NCBI RefSeq assembly: GCF_001748285.1 | Contig: NZ_BDGT01000008.1 | Location: forward strand, 62,001-126,000 | Length of the DNA stretch: 64,000 nt | Reading direction: 5' to 3' | Source: Thermogemmatispora onikobensis | Lineage (GTDB): Bacteria > Chloroflexota > Ktedonobacteria > Ktedonobacterales > Ktedonobacteraceae | Shown here: positions 52,348-59,841 of the stretch, one piece after another | How positions within the stretch are numbered: position 1 is the stretch's first letter | Layout of the letters: each line of letters begins with the position of its first letter | Made by a program: the position numbers and the translations under genes | Notes under the pieces: model-generated | Told to the model about the DNA's origin: nothing | The model's input: the letters and a program-made list of their open reading frames with translations, nothing else | Databases searched by the model: none

Positions 52348-53415
52348 TCAGATCGGATGCAGCCCTGGGAAGGTCAGCCCCAGGGTTTCATCCCAGCCAA
52401 AGCGACAGTTGAGCGCCTGCACGGCGTTGCCGGCGGCCCCTTTCACCAGGTTGTCCAGCGCGGCCATGACCACCAGGCGGCGCTGGTCCGTGTCGAGTTC
52501 AAAGCCTATGTCACAGTAGTTGCTGCCAGCCAGAATCTTCGGCTCTGGATAGCGGTAGACACCGCTTCGCTCTTTGACCAGGCGAATAAACGGCTCCTCA
52601 CGATAGGCCTCGCGATAGAGGCGCCAGATCACCTTCTCATCGAGGTCAGTGTTCAAGAAGACCTGGGCAGTGACCAGCACGCCACGCACCAGCTCCACCG
52701 CGGTCGCCGAAAAGGCCAGCGTCTGCCGCCAGGAGCCACCCACGCCAGCCAGAGCGCCTAGCTCCTGGATCAGCTCGGCACTATGGCGGTGACCGGTCGG
52801 CTGGAACGAGCGGACCGCCCCGCTGCGGTCGGGATGATGGCTTCCCGGCCCCGGCGTAGCGCCCGCCGCCGAGGAGCCAACTTTCGCATCGACTACCAGG
52901 GGCAGCCCCTGGTCAACAAGGCCAGCCCGATAGAGCGGAGCCAGACCGAGGATGGCCGCCGTGGCCATGCAGCCCGTTCCGCTGATGAGGGCCGCCTCGC
53001 GTAGTTCCTGCCGATGCAGCTCGGGCAGCCCATAGACAGCCTGGGCCAGCAGCTCCGGCTGCGGATGCTCCTTTCCATACCAGCGCAGATAGAGGTCCGG
53101 CGAGCGCAGGCGAAAATCTGCCGAGAGATCAATGACTACTGGCGCCAGATTGCGGTAACGCTCGATAGCCTGCATCGCCGTTCCATGCGGCATGCAGAGA
53201 AAGATCACGTCACAAGTCGACAGGTCATCATAATGGCAGAGACGAAGGCCGCAGAGTTTGCGCAGATTGGGATGCAGGCTATGCACATACTGGCCAGCGT
53301 GACTGCTGGAAGCCACCTGGGCAATCTCCACCTGGGGATGGAAAAGCAGTAGACGCAGCAGCTCGCCCGCTGTGTAGCCCGAGCCGCCCACGATCGCTAC
53401 GCGCACCTGACTCAT
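52348..53415 (-). CDS. lysY: LysW-aminoadipate 6-phosphate reductase
   Basis: 355 residues from the ATG at 53415. NADPH-dependent reductase of the ArgC family that turns the acyl phosphate into the semialdehyde on LysW. Seen: [22 protein letters not shown] (Rossmann loop), FLCMPHGTA, and the active-site Cys in [13 protein letters not shown]. The fragment [36 protein letters not shown] has the His-rich substrate region of this family. ATGA overlap with lysX. A 63-nt spacer with (CCGAA)n repeats precedes lysZ. Confidence 0.9.
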   Translation of the reverse strand: MSQVRVAIVGGSGYTAGELLRLLLFHPQVEIAQVASSSHAGQYVHSLHPNLRKLCGLRLCHYDDLSTCDVIFLCMPHGTAMQAIERYRNLAPVVIDLSADFRLRSPDLYLRWYGKEHPQPELLAQAVYGLPELHRQELREAALISGTGCMATAAILGLAPLYRAGLVDQGLPLVVDAKVGSSAAGATPGPGSHHPDRSGAVRSFQPTGHRHSAELIQELGALAGVGGSWRQTLAFSATAVELVRGVLVTAQVFLNTDLDEKVIWRLYREAYREEPFIRLVKERSGVYRYPEPKILAGSNYCDIGFELDTDQRRLVVMAALDNLVKGAAGNAVQALNCRFGWDETLGLTFPGLHPI

Positions 53416-54275
53416 CGCTCCGCTCCTTGCAGCACGCATTGCTCGATGTAGTCCAGCATCGCGCCAGGAATGTCGACCCCGGTGGGAGCGATGCTATTGC
53501 GGAATTCCATTGTGGCATTGATTTCGTTAACCAGCAGACCACGCTCTTCGTCTTCCAGGAGATCAATGGCCAGGATGCCACCGCCAACCGCCTGCGCCGC
53601 ACGGACACAGAGGGCATCAAGCTCGGGAGTAACTGGGCAATTGCTGGCCTGCGCCCCGCGGGCCGTGTTCGTGATCCAGTGCTCGCTTGTGCGATAGATC
53701 GCGCATATTGTGTGCTCTCCTACAACAAAAGCTCGAATATCGCGTTGCGGCTTCTGTATATATTCCTGGATATAGTGCAGGTGATGCTGATAGGAGCCTA
53801 GCGTCTCGCGGTGCTCCAGCACAGCCTCAGCAGCGTCGCGGTCATTGACGCGCGCGAGCAGCCGCCCCCAGGAACCGGTGGTTGGCTTGATGACCGCAGG
53901 ATAGCCCAGGGCCTCAATGCCGCGCAGAGCGCTCTCGGCACTACAGGCCAGGAGCGTACGCGGCGTAGGAATGCCGGCGCGCAGCAAGGCCAGGGTGGTT
54001 TGCAGCTTATCGTTACAAAGAGCTGTTGTTGCTGGACGATTGAAGACGTGCACTCCCCAACTCTCCAGAACCTGAGCCACTGCCAGGCCGTGGGACTGGC
54101 TCACGCTGCGACACAGCACGGCATCGTAGGAGCGCCAGCGCTCATCGGGACGCGCCAGATCGAGAAGCAGCTCGCCATCGTTGAGCAGGTCAAAGGCGAT
54201 GTTGCGCTGGCGCATAGCCTCGATGAGCAGCTTCTCCTCAACGCGGATGCGCGAGGTCAGAATTGCCAGCCTCAT
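53412..54275 (-). CDS. lysX: Alpha-aminoadipate-LysW ligase
   Basis: 287 residues, ATP-grasp ligase of the RimK/LysX group; it attaches alpha-aminoadipate to the C-terminal Glu of LysW, protecting the amino group. Seen: [36 protein letters not shown] (ATP lysine and loop), [23 protein letters not shown] (metal-binding residues; this NEIN.TMEF segment is typical of LysX). Follows lysW by 3 nt. Confidence 0.94.
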   Translation of the reverse strand: MRLAILTSRIRVEEKLLIEAMRQRNIAFDLLNDGELLLDLARPDERWRSYDAVLCRSVSQSHGLAVAQVLESWGVHVFNRPATTALCNDKLQTTLALLRAGIPTPRTLLACSAESALRGIEALGYPAVIKPTTGSWGRLLARVNDRDAAEAVLEHRETLGSYQHHLHYIQEYIQKPQRDIRAFVVGEHTICAIYRTSEHWITNTARGAQASNCPVTPELDALCVRAAQAVGGGILAIDLLEDEERGLLVNEINATMEFRNSIAPTGVDIPGAMLDYIEQCVLQGAER

Positions 54276-54278
54276 GCT

Positions 54279-54452
54279 CTATTCACCCCAATCCTCTTCA
54301 ACACGCGGGGCCAGCGCCACCGCTGGCTGCTCCAGGTTGGTTACCTCCAGCTCAGCATTACAATCGGGACAATAGACGATTTCGCCGACAAGTCTATTCT
54401 GCAGATCAATTTCGGCCTCACACTCTGGACAGAGGGCCACCAGTTTGCTCAT
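54279..54452 (-). CDS. lysW: LysW amino-group carrier protein
   Basis: 57 residues, with AGGAGG 6 nt before the ATG. A zinc ribbon is formed by C8, C11, C28 and C31 (CPEC and CPDC), followed by an acidic segment and the invariant C-terminal EDWGE, whose last Glu carries the substrate on its gamma-carboxyl. This small acidic carrier protects the amino group of alpha-aminoadipate and presents it to LysX, LysZ, LysY, LysJ and LysK, all encoded downstream. First gene of the operon, right after the second T-box terminator. Confidence 0.96.
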   Translation of the reverse strand: MSKLVALCPECEAEIDLQNRLVGEIVYCPDCNAELEVTNLEQPAVALAPRVEEDWGE

Positions 54453-54511
54453 GACGGTTCCTCCTGATTAGCAGCCTGATTGCAGGCCAGGGTCTTTCAC
54501 CAGCTACAGCC

Positions 54512-54835
54512 AAACAAAAACGCTCTTCGCCCCTTCTCGCGAAGGACGAAGAGCGTCAGTAATCGCAATCGACAGCTCTCGCGGTACCACCTTCATTCGC
54601 CGGCACTCCTGCGCACCGGCCTCAGCGAGCACGCCAGCGTGCTCTTGCCCGTTAACGGGGGCCTCCGGCAGAGGTCTACTCTCGCCCGCCTCAGCGGACG
54701 GGACGATTTCTTCTCGCGGCTCCAGGGTCTTTCTCACGGCTCACGATAGACGAGCTTTCCACCAACCGCTCGCTCTCTGGCTATCGGAGGAACCGCTACC
54801 TGTCCCCTTCAGCGCCTTCTCTGACTGTGACCGTA
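54512..54835 (-). promoter_or_regulatory. T-box riboswitch 2 (proximal), lysine operon leader
   Basis: Leftward T-box leader immediately before lysW. Stem I top: AGAGAGCGAGCGGTTGGTGG with the AG bulge and GGTTGGTG loop. Probable specifier AAG (Lys) at 54731-54729 in GTGAGAAAGAC, followed by a purine. The T-box AAGGTGGTACCGCG (54593-54580) contains the tRNA-acceptor-binding bulge. A strong terminator follows: ACGCTCTTCG paired with CGAAGAGCGT and TTTTTGTTT (54556-54512). Uncharged tRNA-Lys should stabilise the antiterminator and let transcription reach lysW. Confidence 0.9.
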
Positions 54836-55040
54836 TCTGTTTGTTTGCTTGCTTGCTTGTTTACCTATCAGGCTCTCTTTAGAGAACCAGTAACCGGCGC
54901 GTGTGGCCCGGTCCCCGCTGGCCGGCTCTCACCAGGCTCTCACTCTGAGTCGCCTGCTTCTTTTCTGCTACTGCTGCTGTCCGTTTTCTCCGCGGGTCTG
55001 TGGTAAGCGGATGGCGTCATAGGTCATGGACTGCAGCAAC

Positions 55041-55410
55041 AAAAAAACTCTTCATCCTCGAAAGGACGAAGAGCGCAACAGAGATGGCGGCTCTCGCGGT
55101 ACCACCTTCATTCGCCGCTACCTCACGGCAGCGACCTCGGCGAGTGCAATCCCCTGATCTTCTTTCTTTCTTTCAATCCCTGGTTTCAATCCCTGGGTGA
55201 GCTTCTCCAGGAGCGAGACTGCACTCCTGCCCGTTAACGGGGGCCTCCGGCAGAGGTCTACTCTCGCCCGCCTCAGCGGACGGGACGATTTCTTCTCGCG
55301 GCTTCGGGACCTTCTTCACGACCTGCCAGCATACGAACTTTGCACCAACCGTTCGCTCTCTGAATGCGGCCTGGCCGCTACTCATCCCGCAACGCCTTTC
55401 GCTCTTAGAA
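55041..55410 (-). promoter_or_regulatory. T-box riboswitch 1 (distal), lysine operon leader
   Basis: A second complete T-box upstream of the first. Shared features: AGAGAGCGAACGGTTGGTGC at the top of stem I, the nearly identical stem I base/stem II region (GCCGCGAGAAGAAATCG and on), T-box AAGGTGGTACCGCG (55108-55095) and a terminator CTCTTCGTCCT/AGGATGAAGAG with T7 (55073-55041). Probable specifier AAG at 55313-55311 in GTGAAGAAGG, aligned with that of T-box 2. Between stem I and antiterminator it carries a 13-bp tandem repeat that T-box 2 lacks. Confidence 0.9.
55171..55196. repeat. 13-bp direct repeat inside T-box 1
   Basis: TTTCAATCCCTGG occurs twice with no gap (55171-55183 and 55184-55196), next to a (TTTC)n tract. 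It lies in the linker of T-box 1. Confidence 0.85.
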
Positions 55411-55429
55411 TGGGTTGCTTTTTTGGGAT

Positions 55430-55457
55430 TTATACCATTTTTTGCCGCTGCTGTCAA
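55430..55457 (-). promoter_or_regulatory. Promoter of the lysine operon
   Basis: Leftward TTGACA (55452-55457), 16-bp spacer, TATAAA (55430-55435): near-consensus sigma-A. Predicted start near 55423, just before T-box 1. I see no second promoter between the two T-boxes, so transcripts should pass both. Confidence 0.78.
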
Positions 55458-55669
55458 GTCCCGGGGAAGACATTGGCCTGGAGCCACAGTTTTGGTTTTG
55501 GTCCCTGGCGCCCAGCCGGGTTGTTGCAACAGGAGATGCCACCTGGCACGTCCTATGTAATGAAGAGAGAGACAGAGGTGTGGGTGCTCACCAGTTCCTT
55601 CCTCTGCTGAGGGGAAGGACCAGGCACCCGGCTCCGTTGCCAATGAAAGAAGGAGGGCCAGGCCACTAC

Positions 55670-56461
55670 ATGAGCACTATGCTCCCCTGGTACTACTGGC
55701 CATGTGCGCCAGCTCAGCTGAGTCTCGCCCAGGGCGAGGTCCATATCTGGTGCGCCTCGCTGGCTCTGCCCACCGCCAGGATGGCAGAGCTGGCCACAGT
55801 TCTGACGCCTGCAGAACAGGAACACGCCGCTCGCTTTCGCTCGGCGCAGGCCCGCCAGCAGTTTATGGTAGCGCGGGCGATCCTGCGCCTCATCCTGAGC
55901 CGCTATCTTGGGTTGCTTCCACAGCAGTTGCGCCTGCGTACCAATCCCTGGGGAAAGCCAGAGCTAGATCCTGAGCCAGCTCGCCTTCAGCCGAGGCTGA
56001 CATTCAATCTGTCGCACTCCGAAGCGCTCGCTCTCTATGCTGTGACAGGCGGACGGGCGATCGGCATCGACCTGGAGTATTTGCGCCCTCTGCCAGAGGC
56101 CGAGCTGGAGCAGCTCGCCGCCCGCTACTTTGCGCCCGCGGAATATCGGACGCTCCTCAGTCTGGCAGACGAGGAGAAGCTGCCAGCCTTTTTCCGCTGC
56201 TGGACCAGCAAAGAGGCCTATGTCAAGGCGCGCGGTCAGGGCCTTGCGCTGCCTTTGGATGCTTTTGAGGTGTCGCTGACTCCCGCATCTCCCGCCAGGC
56301 TGCTGGCCAGCACCGAAGAGCCAGATGCTCCTCAGCGCTGGTCGCTGCTGGCCATCGAGCCAGCACCGGCCTATACCGCTGCCCTGGCCGTCGAGGGCCA
56401 TATCGAGCATGTAGCGTATTTCCGCTGGAACGATCAGGAGCCTTCTCTTTTCGCCACTTGA
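55670..56461 (+). CDS. 4'-phosphopantetheinyl transferase (Sfp type)
   Basis: Transfers phosphopantetheine from CoA to a serine of acyl or peptidyl carrier proteins. 263 residues, the two-lobed Sfp length. Motifs: TNPWGKPEL and FNLSHSEALALYA (first), IGIDLEYLRP (132-140, Mg-binding Asp) and FRCWTSKEAYVKARGQGL (175-192, Mg-binding Glu and Lys). The frame is open upstream to 55415, across the leader of the divergent lysine operon; the ATG at 55670 with AAGGAGGG 14 nt upstream is chosen. No polyketide or peptide synthase is in the window, so the target carrier is elsewhere. Confidence 0.9.
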   Translation: MSTMLPWYYWPCAPAQLSLAQGEVHIWCASLALPTARMAELATVLTPAEQEHAARFRSAQARQQFMVARAILRLILSRYLGLLPQQLRLRTNPWGKPELDPEPARLQPRLTFNLSHSEALALYAVTGGRAIGIDLEYLRPLPEAELEQLAARYFAPAEYRTLLSLADEEKLPAFFRCWTSKEAYVKARGQGLALPLDAFEVSLTPASPARLLASTEEPDAPQRWSLLAIEPAPAYTAALAVEGHIEHVAYFRWNDQEPSLFAT

Positions 56462-56548
56462 CAAAGCAAGCGTCCAAGCTCATAATCCAGGCAGTGAGTC
56501 TATCACTAGTTGGCGGCGGCCTTCGCAGAGAGCAAGGAGGCACGGAAC

Positions 56549-58468
56549 ATGAAAGAGCATCACAGCGGTGAGCTGCCCCCATCAGAGGTATTGCGCAGCC
56601 AGGCTCTCAGTATCATCGAGGTGCGACCCGGTGATCCACGCCAGCAGGTGCTCACAGCTATCTTGACGCAAGAGAAGCTGGGGCGCAGACAGACGCTGCT
56701 GCTTCTGCCAGCCGACAATAAGGCTTTCTACCGCAAGGTTGATTTCGAAGGGTTGCGCGAGCTGCAGCGCAAGCTGCAGATGCAGCTTGTCATTATTGCT
56801 CAGCCCGGCTCGAAGGTGGCTAACTACGCTCGCCAACAAGGCTTTCCTGTCTTTTCCTCGCTGGAAGACTATGCCACCACAACTCGGCTCTATCAGCCTT
56901 CGCCAGGCGAGAGCGCTGCCGCCGCCGAGGAGCTGGCGCCCCCCCCCGCGCCCGCCAGAGGCACTGCCGAGGAGCCGCGTGCCGGCGCTCTGCCAGGCCC
57001 AGCTTCAGCAGCACCCGAGAGCGAGGCTCCCCCTACCGCAAGCAGTCTCCCCACTGCTCATGAGAGAACAGCCGGCACTCTCCTTCCTCTGGTGCCAGTG
57101 ATGAGCGGTCGCCCCCCCTCTCTGTTGAGGCACCAGGCCCGTCCGTCCAGCAGCTTTCTTACTCGTAAACGTCTCTGGCTGCTGCTCGGCCTGGTCATTG
57201 GACTGCTCCTACTCATCAGCATCGCGCTGATCCCCCTGAGTCAGTTCTTCGGTGGGGCAGCCAGCGCCGCCAGCGTCACCATCGTTCCCCAAACGCGCCC
57301 TCTTCAGCAGATCTATACCCTGACCGGGCAACCGGGCGTCTCCGCTAACGCCGCTCGCCACCAGATCGGCGCACGCCTGCTGGCCTCATCCGAATTGCGC
57401 CAGAGCCGCCAGGTACCAGCCAGCGGGCACGGCGTGACCCCGGCAACGCGGGCCAAGGGTGTTCTGACTTTTTACAATGCTTTGCCTGTACCTCAACGTA
57501 TTCCGAAAGGCACCATCCTGAGCGACCAAAGGGGCGTTCAGGTCATCACCGATCAGACAGCTTCGCTGCCAGCGGCTACACCTCCTGTGGAGTCCAGCGC
57601 GAACGTCCTCGCTCATGCTTTGCAGCCAGGCAGTCAAGGGAATCTCCCGGCCTTCGCCTTCCACACTGTTTCTTGCTGTAGCAGCGGCATCACCGTCCAA
57701 AATTCCCTGGCCTTTAGCGGCGGGGCCGATCCTCAGCCCTATACCTATGTACAACAAAGCGATATCGATCAGGCCAGCACGGCCCTCCAGATGAGCCTCA
57801 TTGCAGCAGCCCAGCGCGATCTCCAGGCACGAGCGGCAGCTAATGAGCGCTTCGTCGGCGGAGCAGAGTGCCCGGCCTTGACGAGCGCCGACCATCAGGC
57901 AGGCGACCGGGTGTCAGAGGTGACAGTGACGGTGACTGTCGTCTGCAGCGGCGAGGTCTACGATCAGGTGGGGGCTCGCGTTCTAGCCGCCAGCCTGCTC
58001 GCTAACGATGCCGCGCGCAACCCAGGGCCAGGCTACAACCTGGCCGGCCAGATCGCCACGAACATCGTGTCGGCTACCCTCGATCCTCACCAGCAGGGTC
58101 TTATCACGCTGCGCGTGCAGGCCGCGGGCATCTGGGCCTACCGCCTCGACCCTCAAGAGCGCCAGCGACTGGCAAACCTGATTAAAGGGAAATCCAAAGA
58201 TCAGGCGCTGGCTCTGCTCAGACAGCAGCCAGGGATTCAGAGTGTCTCGCTCGCTCTCAGCGGCAACGGGTCCCGCCTGCCGGATAATCCCGGCTCGATT
58301 AGCATCCACGTAGCCACGGTCGCCGGTCTGAAAGCCTCGCCACTGCCGACGATCTCCCCCTCCCCGGCTACGCGCCTGGCTCAGCCCGCTAGCAGGAGTA
58401 CGCCCTCAGTGATTCCTTCTCCTCTTCCCAGGACCTCCGCTACAGCGATAACCCCTACTGTCCCTTAA
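56549..58468 (+). CDS. Membrane-anchored protein with baseplate-J-like extracytoplasmic domain
   Basis: 639 residues; AAGGAGG lies 9 nt before the ATG. Residues 1-110 form a cytoplasmic alpha/beta domain (IIEVRPGDPRQQVLTAILTQ...TLLLLPADNKAF...LVIIAQPGSKVANYARQQGFPVF). A Pro/Ala-rich linker (about 120-205) leads to one membrane helix (about 210-235). The outer part has KGVLTFYNALPVPQRIPKGTIL, then VQVITDQTASLPAATPP and GSQGNLPAFA, a pattern I know from proteins annotated baseplate J/gp47-like in Chloroflexota, and ends in a Ser/Thr/Pro-rich tail. There are no phage genes nearby, so it is probably a cellular envelope protein of unknown role. Confidence 0.6.
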   Translation: MKEHHSGELPPSEVLRSQALSIIEVRPGDPRQQVLTAILTQEKLGRRQTLLLLPADNKAFYRKVDFEGLRELQRKLQMQLVIIAQPGSKVANYARQQGFPVFSSLEDYATTTRLYQPSPGESAAAAEELAPPPAPARGTAEEPRAGALPGPASAAPESEAPPTASSLPTAHERTAGTLLPLVPVMSGRPPSLLRHQARPSSSFLTRKRLWLLLGLVIGLLLLISIALIPLSQFFGGAASAASVTIVPQTRPLQQIYTLTGQPGVSANAARHQIGARLLASSELRQSRQVPASGHGVTPATRAKGVLTFYNALPVPQRIPKGTILSDQRGVQVITDQTASLPAATPPVESSANVLAHALQPGSQGNLPAFAFHTVSCCSSGITVQNSLAFSGGADPQPYTYVQQSDIDQASTALQMSLIAAAQRDLQARAAANERFVGGAECPALTSADHQAGDRVSEVTVTVTVVCSGEVYDQVGARVLAASLLANDAARNPGPGYNLAGQIATNIVSATLDPHQQGLITLRVQAAGIWAYRLDPQERQRLANLIKGKSKDQALALLRQQPGIQSVSLALSGNGSRLPDNPGSISIHVATVAGLKASPLPTISPSPATRLAQPASRSTPSVIPSPLPRTSATAITPTVP

Positions 58469-58703
58469 CTGGGGTCGGACTACCGGAACGGGACCATAAC
58501 CAACGATCTTGCGTTTGACTGATTGCTACGCTCTGAACGGCTGCCAGGCCCTCGCCCCCTTCTGTCTTCTCTTGTTATCAGATTTCTATATATACATTGA
58601 TCTGTCATAGCCCGTGTCCATACTGAGAGCAGAAAGGAAAGTGACGGATCAGCATATATGCTCGTTGCAATGGAGACGCACATCAGGAAAGGAGTGGACT
58701 TCT

Positions 58704-59378
58704 GTGAGTCGCATTATTGTTCAGAGCGAAAAGGTTATCTCTGGTAAGCCAGAAGATATCTACGCGATTCTAGCTGACTATAAGGGCCGTCATCCGCAGA
58801 TTCTGCCAGCTAACTTCCAGGACTATCGGGTTGAGCAGGGCGCCCAGGGCGAGGGCACAGTGGTGAGCTTTCGTTTGCACGCTGGCGGACGGGAACGTCT
58901 CTACCGCATGCGGGTGAGCGAGCCAGTACGGGGCCAAACCCTGACAGAGAGTGATCTCAATTCCTCACTGATCACAACCTGGACGGTCACGCCGCTCGAC
59001 GATGGGCAACGTACGCAGGTACGCATTGCCACAATGTGGGAAGGAGGCAGTGGCCTCGGCGGTTTCTTTGAGCGCCTCTTCGCTCCTTTGGGCTTGCGAC
59101 GGATCTATAACCAGACCCTGGCTTCGCTGGCGGCTGTGGTCGAAGGTCGACCCGCAGAGGGGCGCCGCCCAAGCAGCCCAGTGCTCTTGCTACCGCTATT
59201 AGCGTTGCTCATCGCCCTACCTTTGTTGATTCGCCTGTTCCAGCAACGCCGCCGACGCTCGAAGCTGCCAGCGCGCGTTGTCCCCGCCAGTAAGTTGAAG
59301 GAAGCCCGCTCGCGGCTCCGTGAGGCTCGCCATCAGGCTGCCCGCGCGCTCCCTCGTTTGCGCTCGCTGCGGGCCTGA
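58704..59378 (+). CDS. SRPBCC (START-like) protein with C-terminal membrane helix
   Basis: 224 residues from the GTG at 58704, 9 nt after AAGGAG. Residues 5-150 have the SRPBCC pattern (VISGKPEDIYAILADYKGRHPQILP, VVSFRLHAGG, TWTVTPLDDGQRTQVRIATMWEGG, FFERLFAPLGLRRIYNQTLASLAAV), the helix-grip fold that binds hydrophobic ligands. A hydrophobic segment at about 163-182 is followed by a strongly basic tail, so the protein is probably anchored with the ligand domain on one side of the membrane. Ligand unknown. Confidence 0.72.
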   Translation: MSRIIVQSEKVISGKPEDIYAILADYKGRHPQILPANFQDYRVEQGAQGEGTVVSFRLHAGGRERLYRMRVSEPVRGQTLTESDLNSSLITTWTVTPLDDGQRTQVRIATMWEGGSGLGGFFERLFAPLGLRRIYNQTLASLAAVVEGRPAEGRRPSSPVLLLPLLALLIALPLLIRLFQQRRRRSKLPARVVPASKLKEARSRLREARHQAARALPRLRSLRA

Positions 59379-59841
59379 GTCGATCCGATGACCACCGTTG
59401 ATCACCCTCAGTTGAGCAGGAGAGACGCCACCTGAGACGGTTGGCGTCTCCTCGGCTCTCTCCTTCTTTCGCCGCTCGCTGCTTGACAACCTTCTCCGAA
59501 GTCGTTATCCTCCAAAGCAGGGATAGATGCAGAAGATTACAAACAAGCTAGCCCTGATTAAAACGAAGACACGCTTCTGAAAGAGAAAAAGGCTCGCTTG
59601 CTTCCAGCAGCTATCTCCTTCCGCTGCCTGCCTGGTCCGCCAGAGTTGCTGCCATCGATTGAGGCACGAGACCAGGCGAGGCCTGTCCTGGCCGGCTCAG
59701 GCCCCTTTCGGACCTCGGGGCCTCGGCAGCGAGGAAAGGGCAGGCTGAGCAGGAGGAGCCAGGTTTTGGCTGAGCTGACCTGGTACTTGCGAGCGAGAGA
59801 GCAGTAGCCTGCTCTCCCCCGTTGGAGAGAAGAGACAGAGG
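59379..59841. other. Intergenic region with weak hairpin
   Basis: A 9-bp inverted repeat (GAGACGCCA 59422-59430, TGGCGTCTC 59442-59450) follows the SRPBCC gene and may be a weak terminator, though no T-run follows. The rest shows no gene with a ribosome-binding site. AT-rich sequence at 59525-59590 may hold the promoter of the next gene. Confidence 0.4.

Noticed and set aside
54841-54870. (TTGC)n tract between the two T-boxes as a promoter
   Set aside because: It has TTG-containing hexamers but no -10 box at a suitable distance; it looks like a simple repeat.
55171-55196. Two copies of a sequence ending in ATTGAAA (reverse strand), like the 3' end of CRISPR repeats
   Set aside because: The copies are only 13 bp, directly joined without spacers, and lie inside a T-box leader.
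56549-58468. Prophage remnant suggested by the baseplate-J-like protein
   Set aside because: No other phage gene, integrase or attachment repeat is near; the neighbours are housekeeping-type genes.
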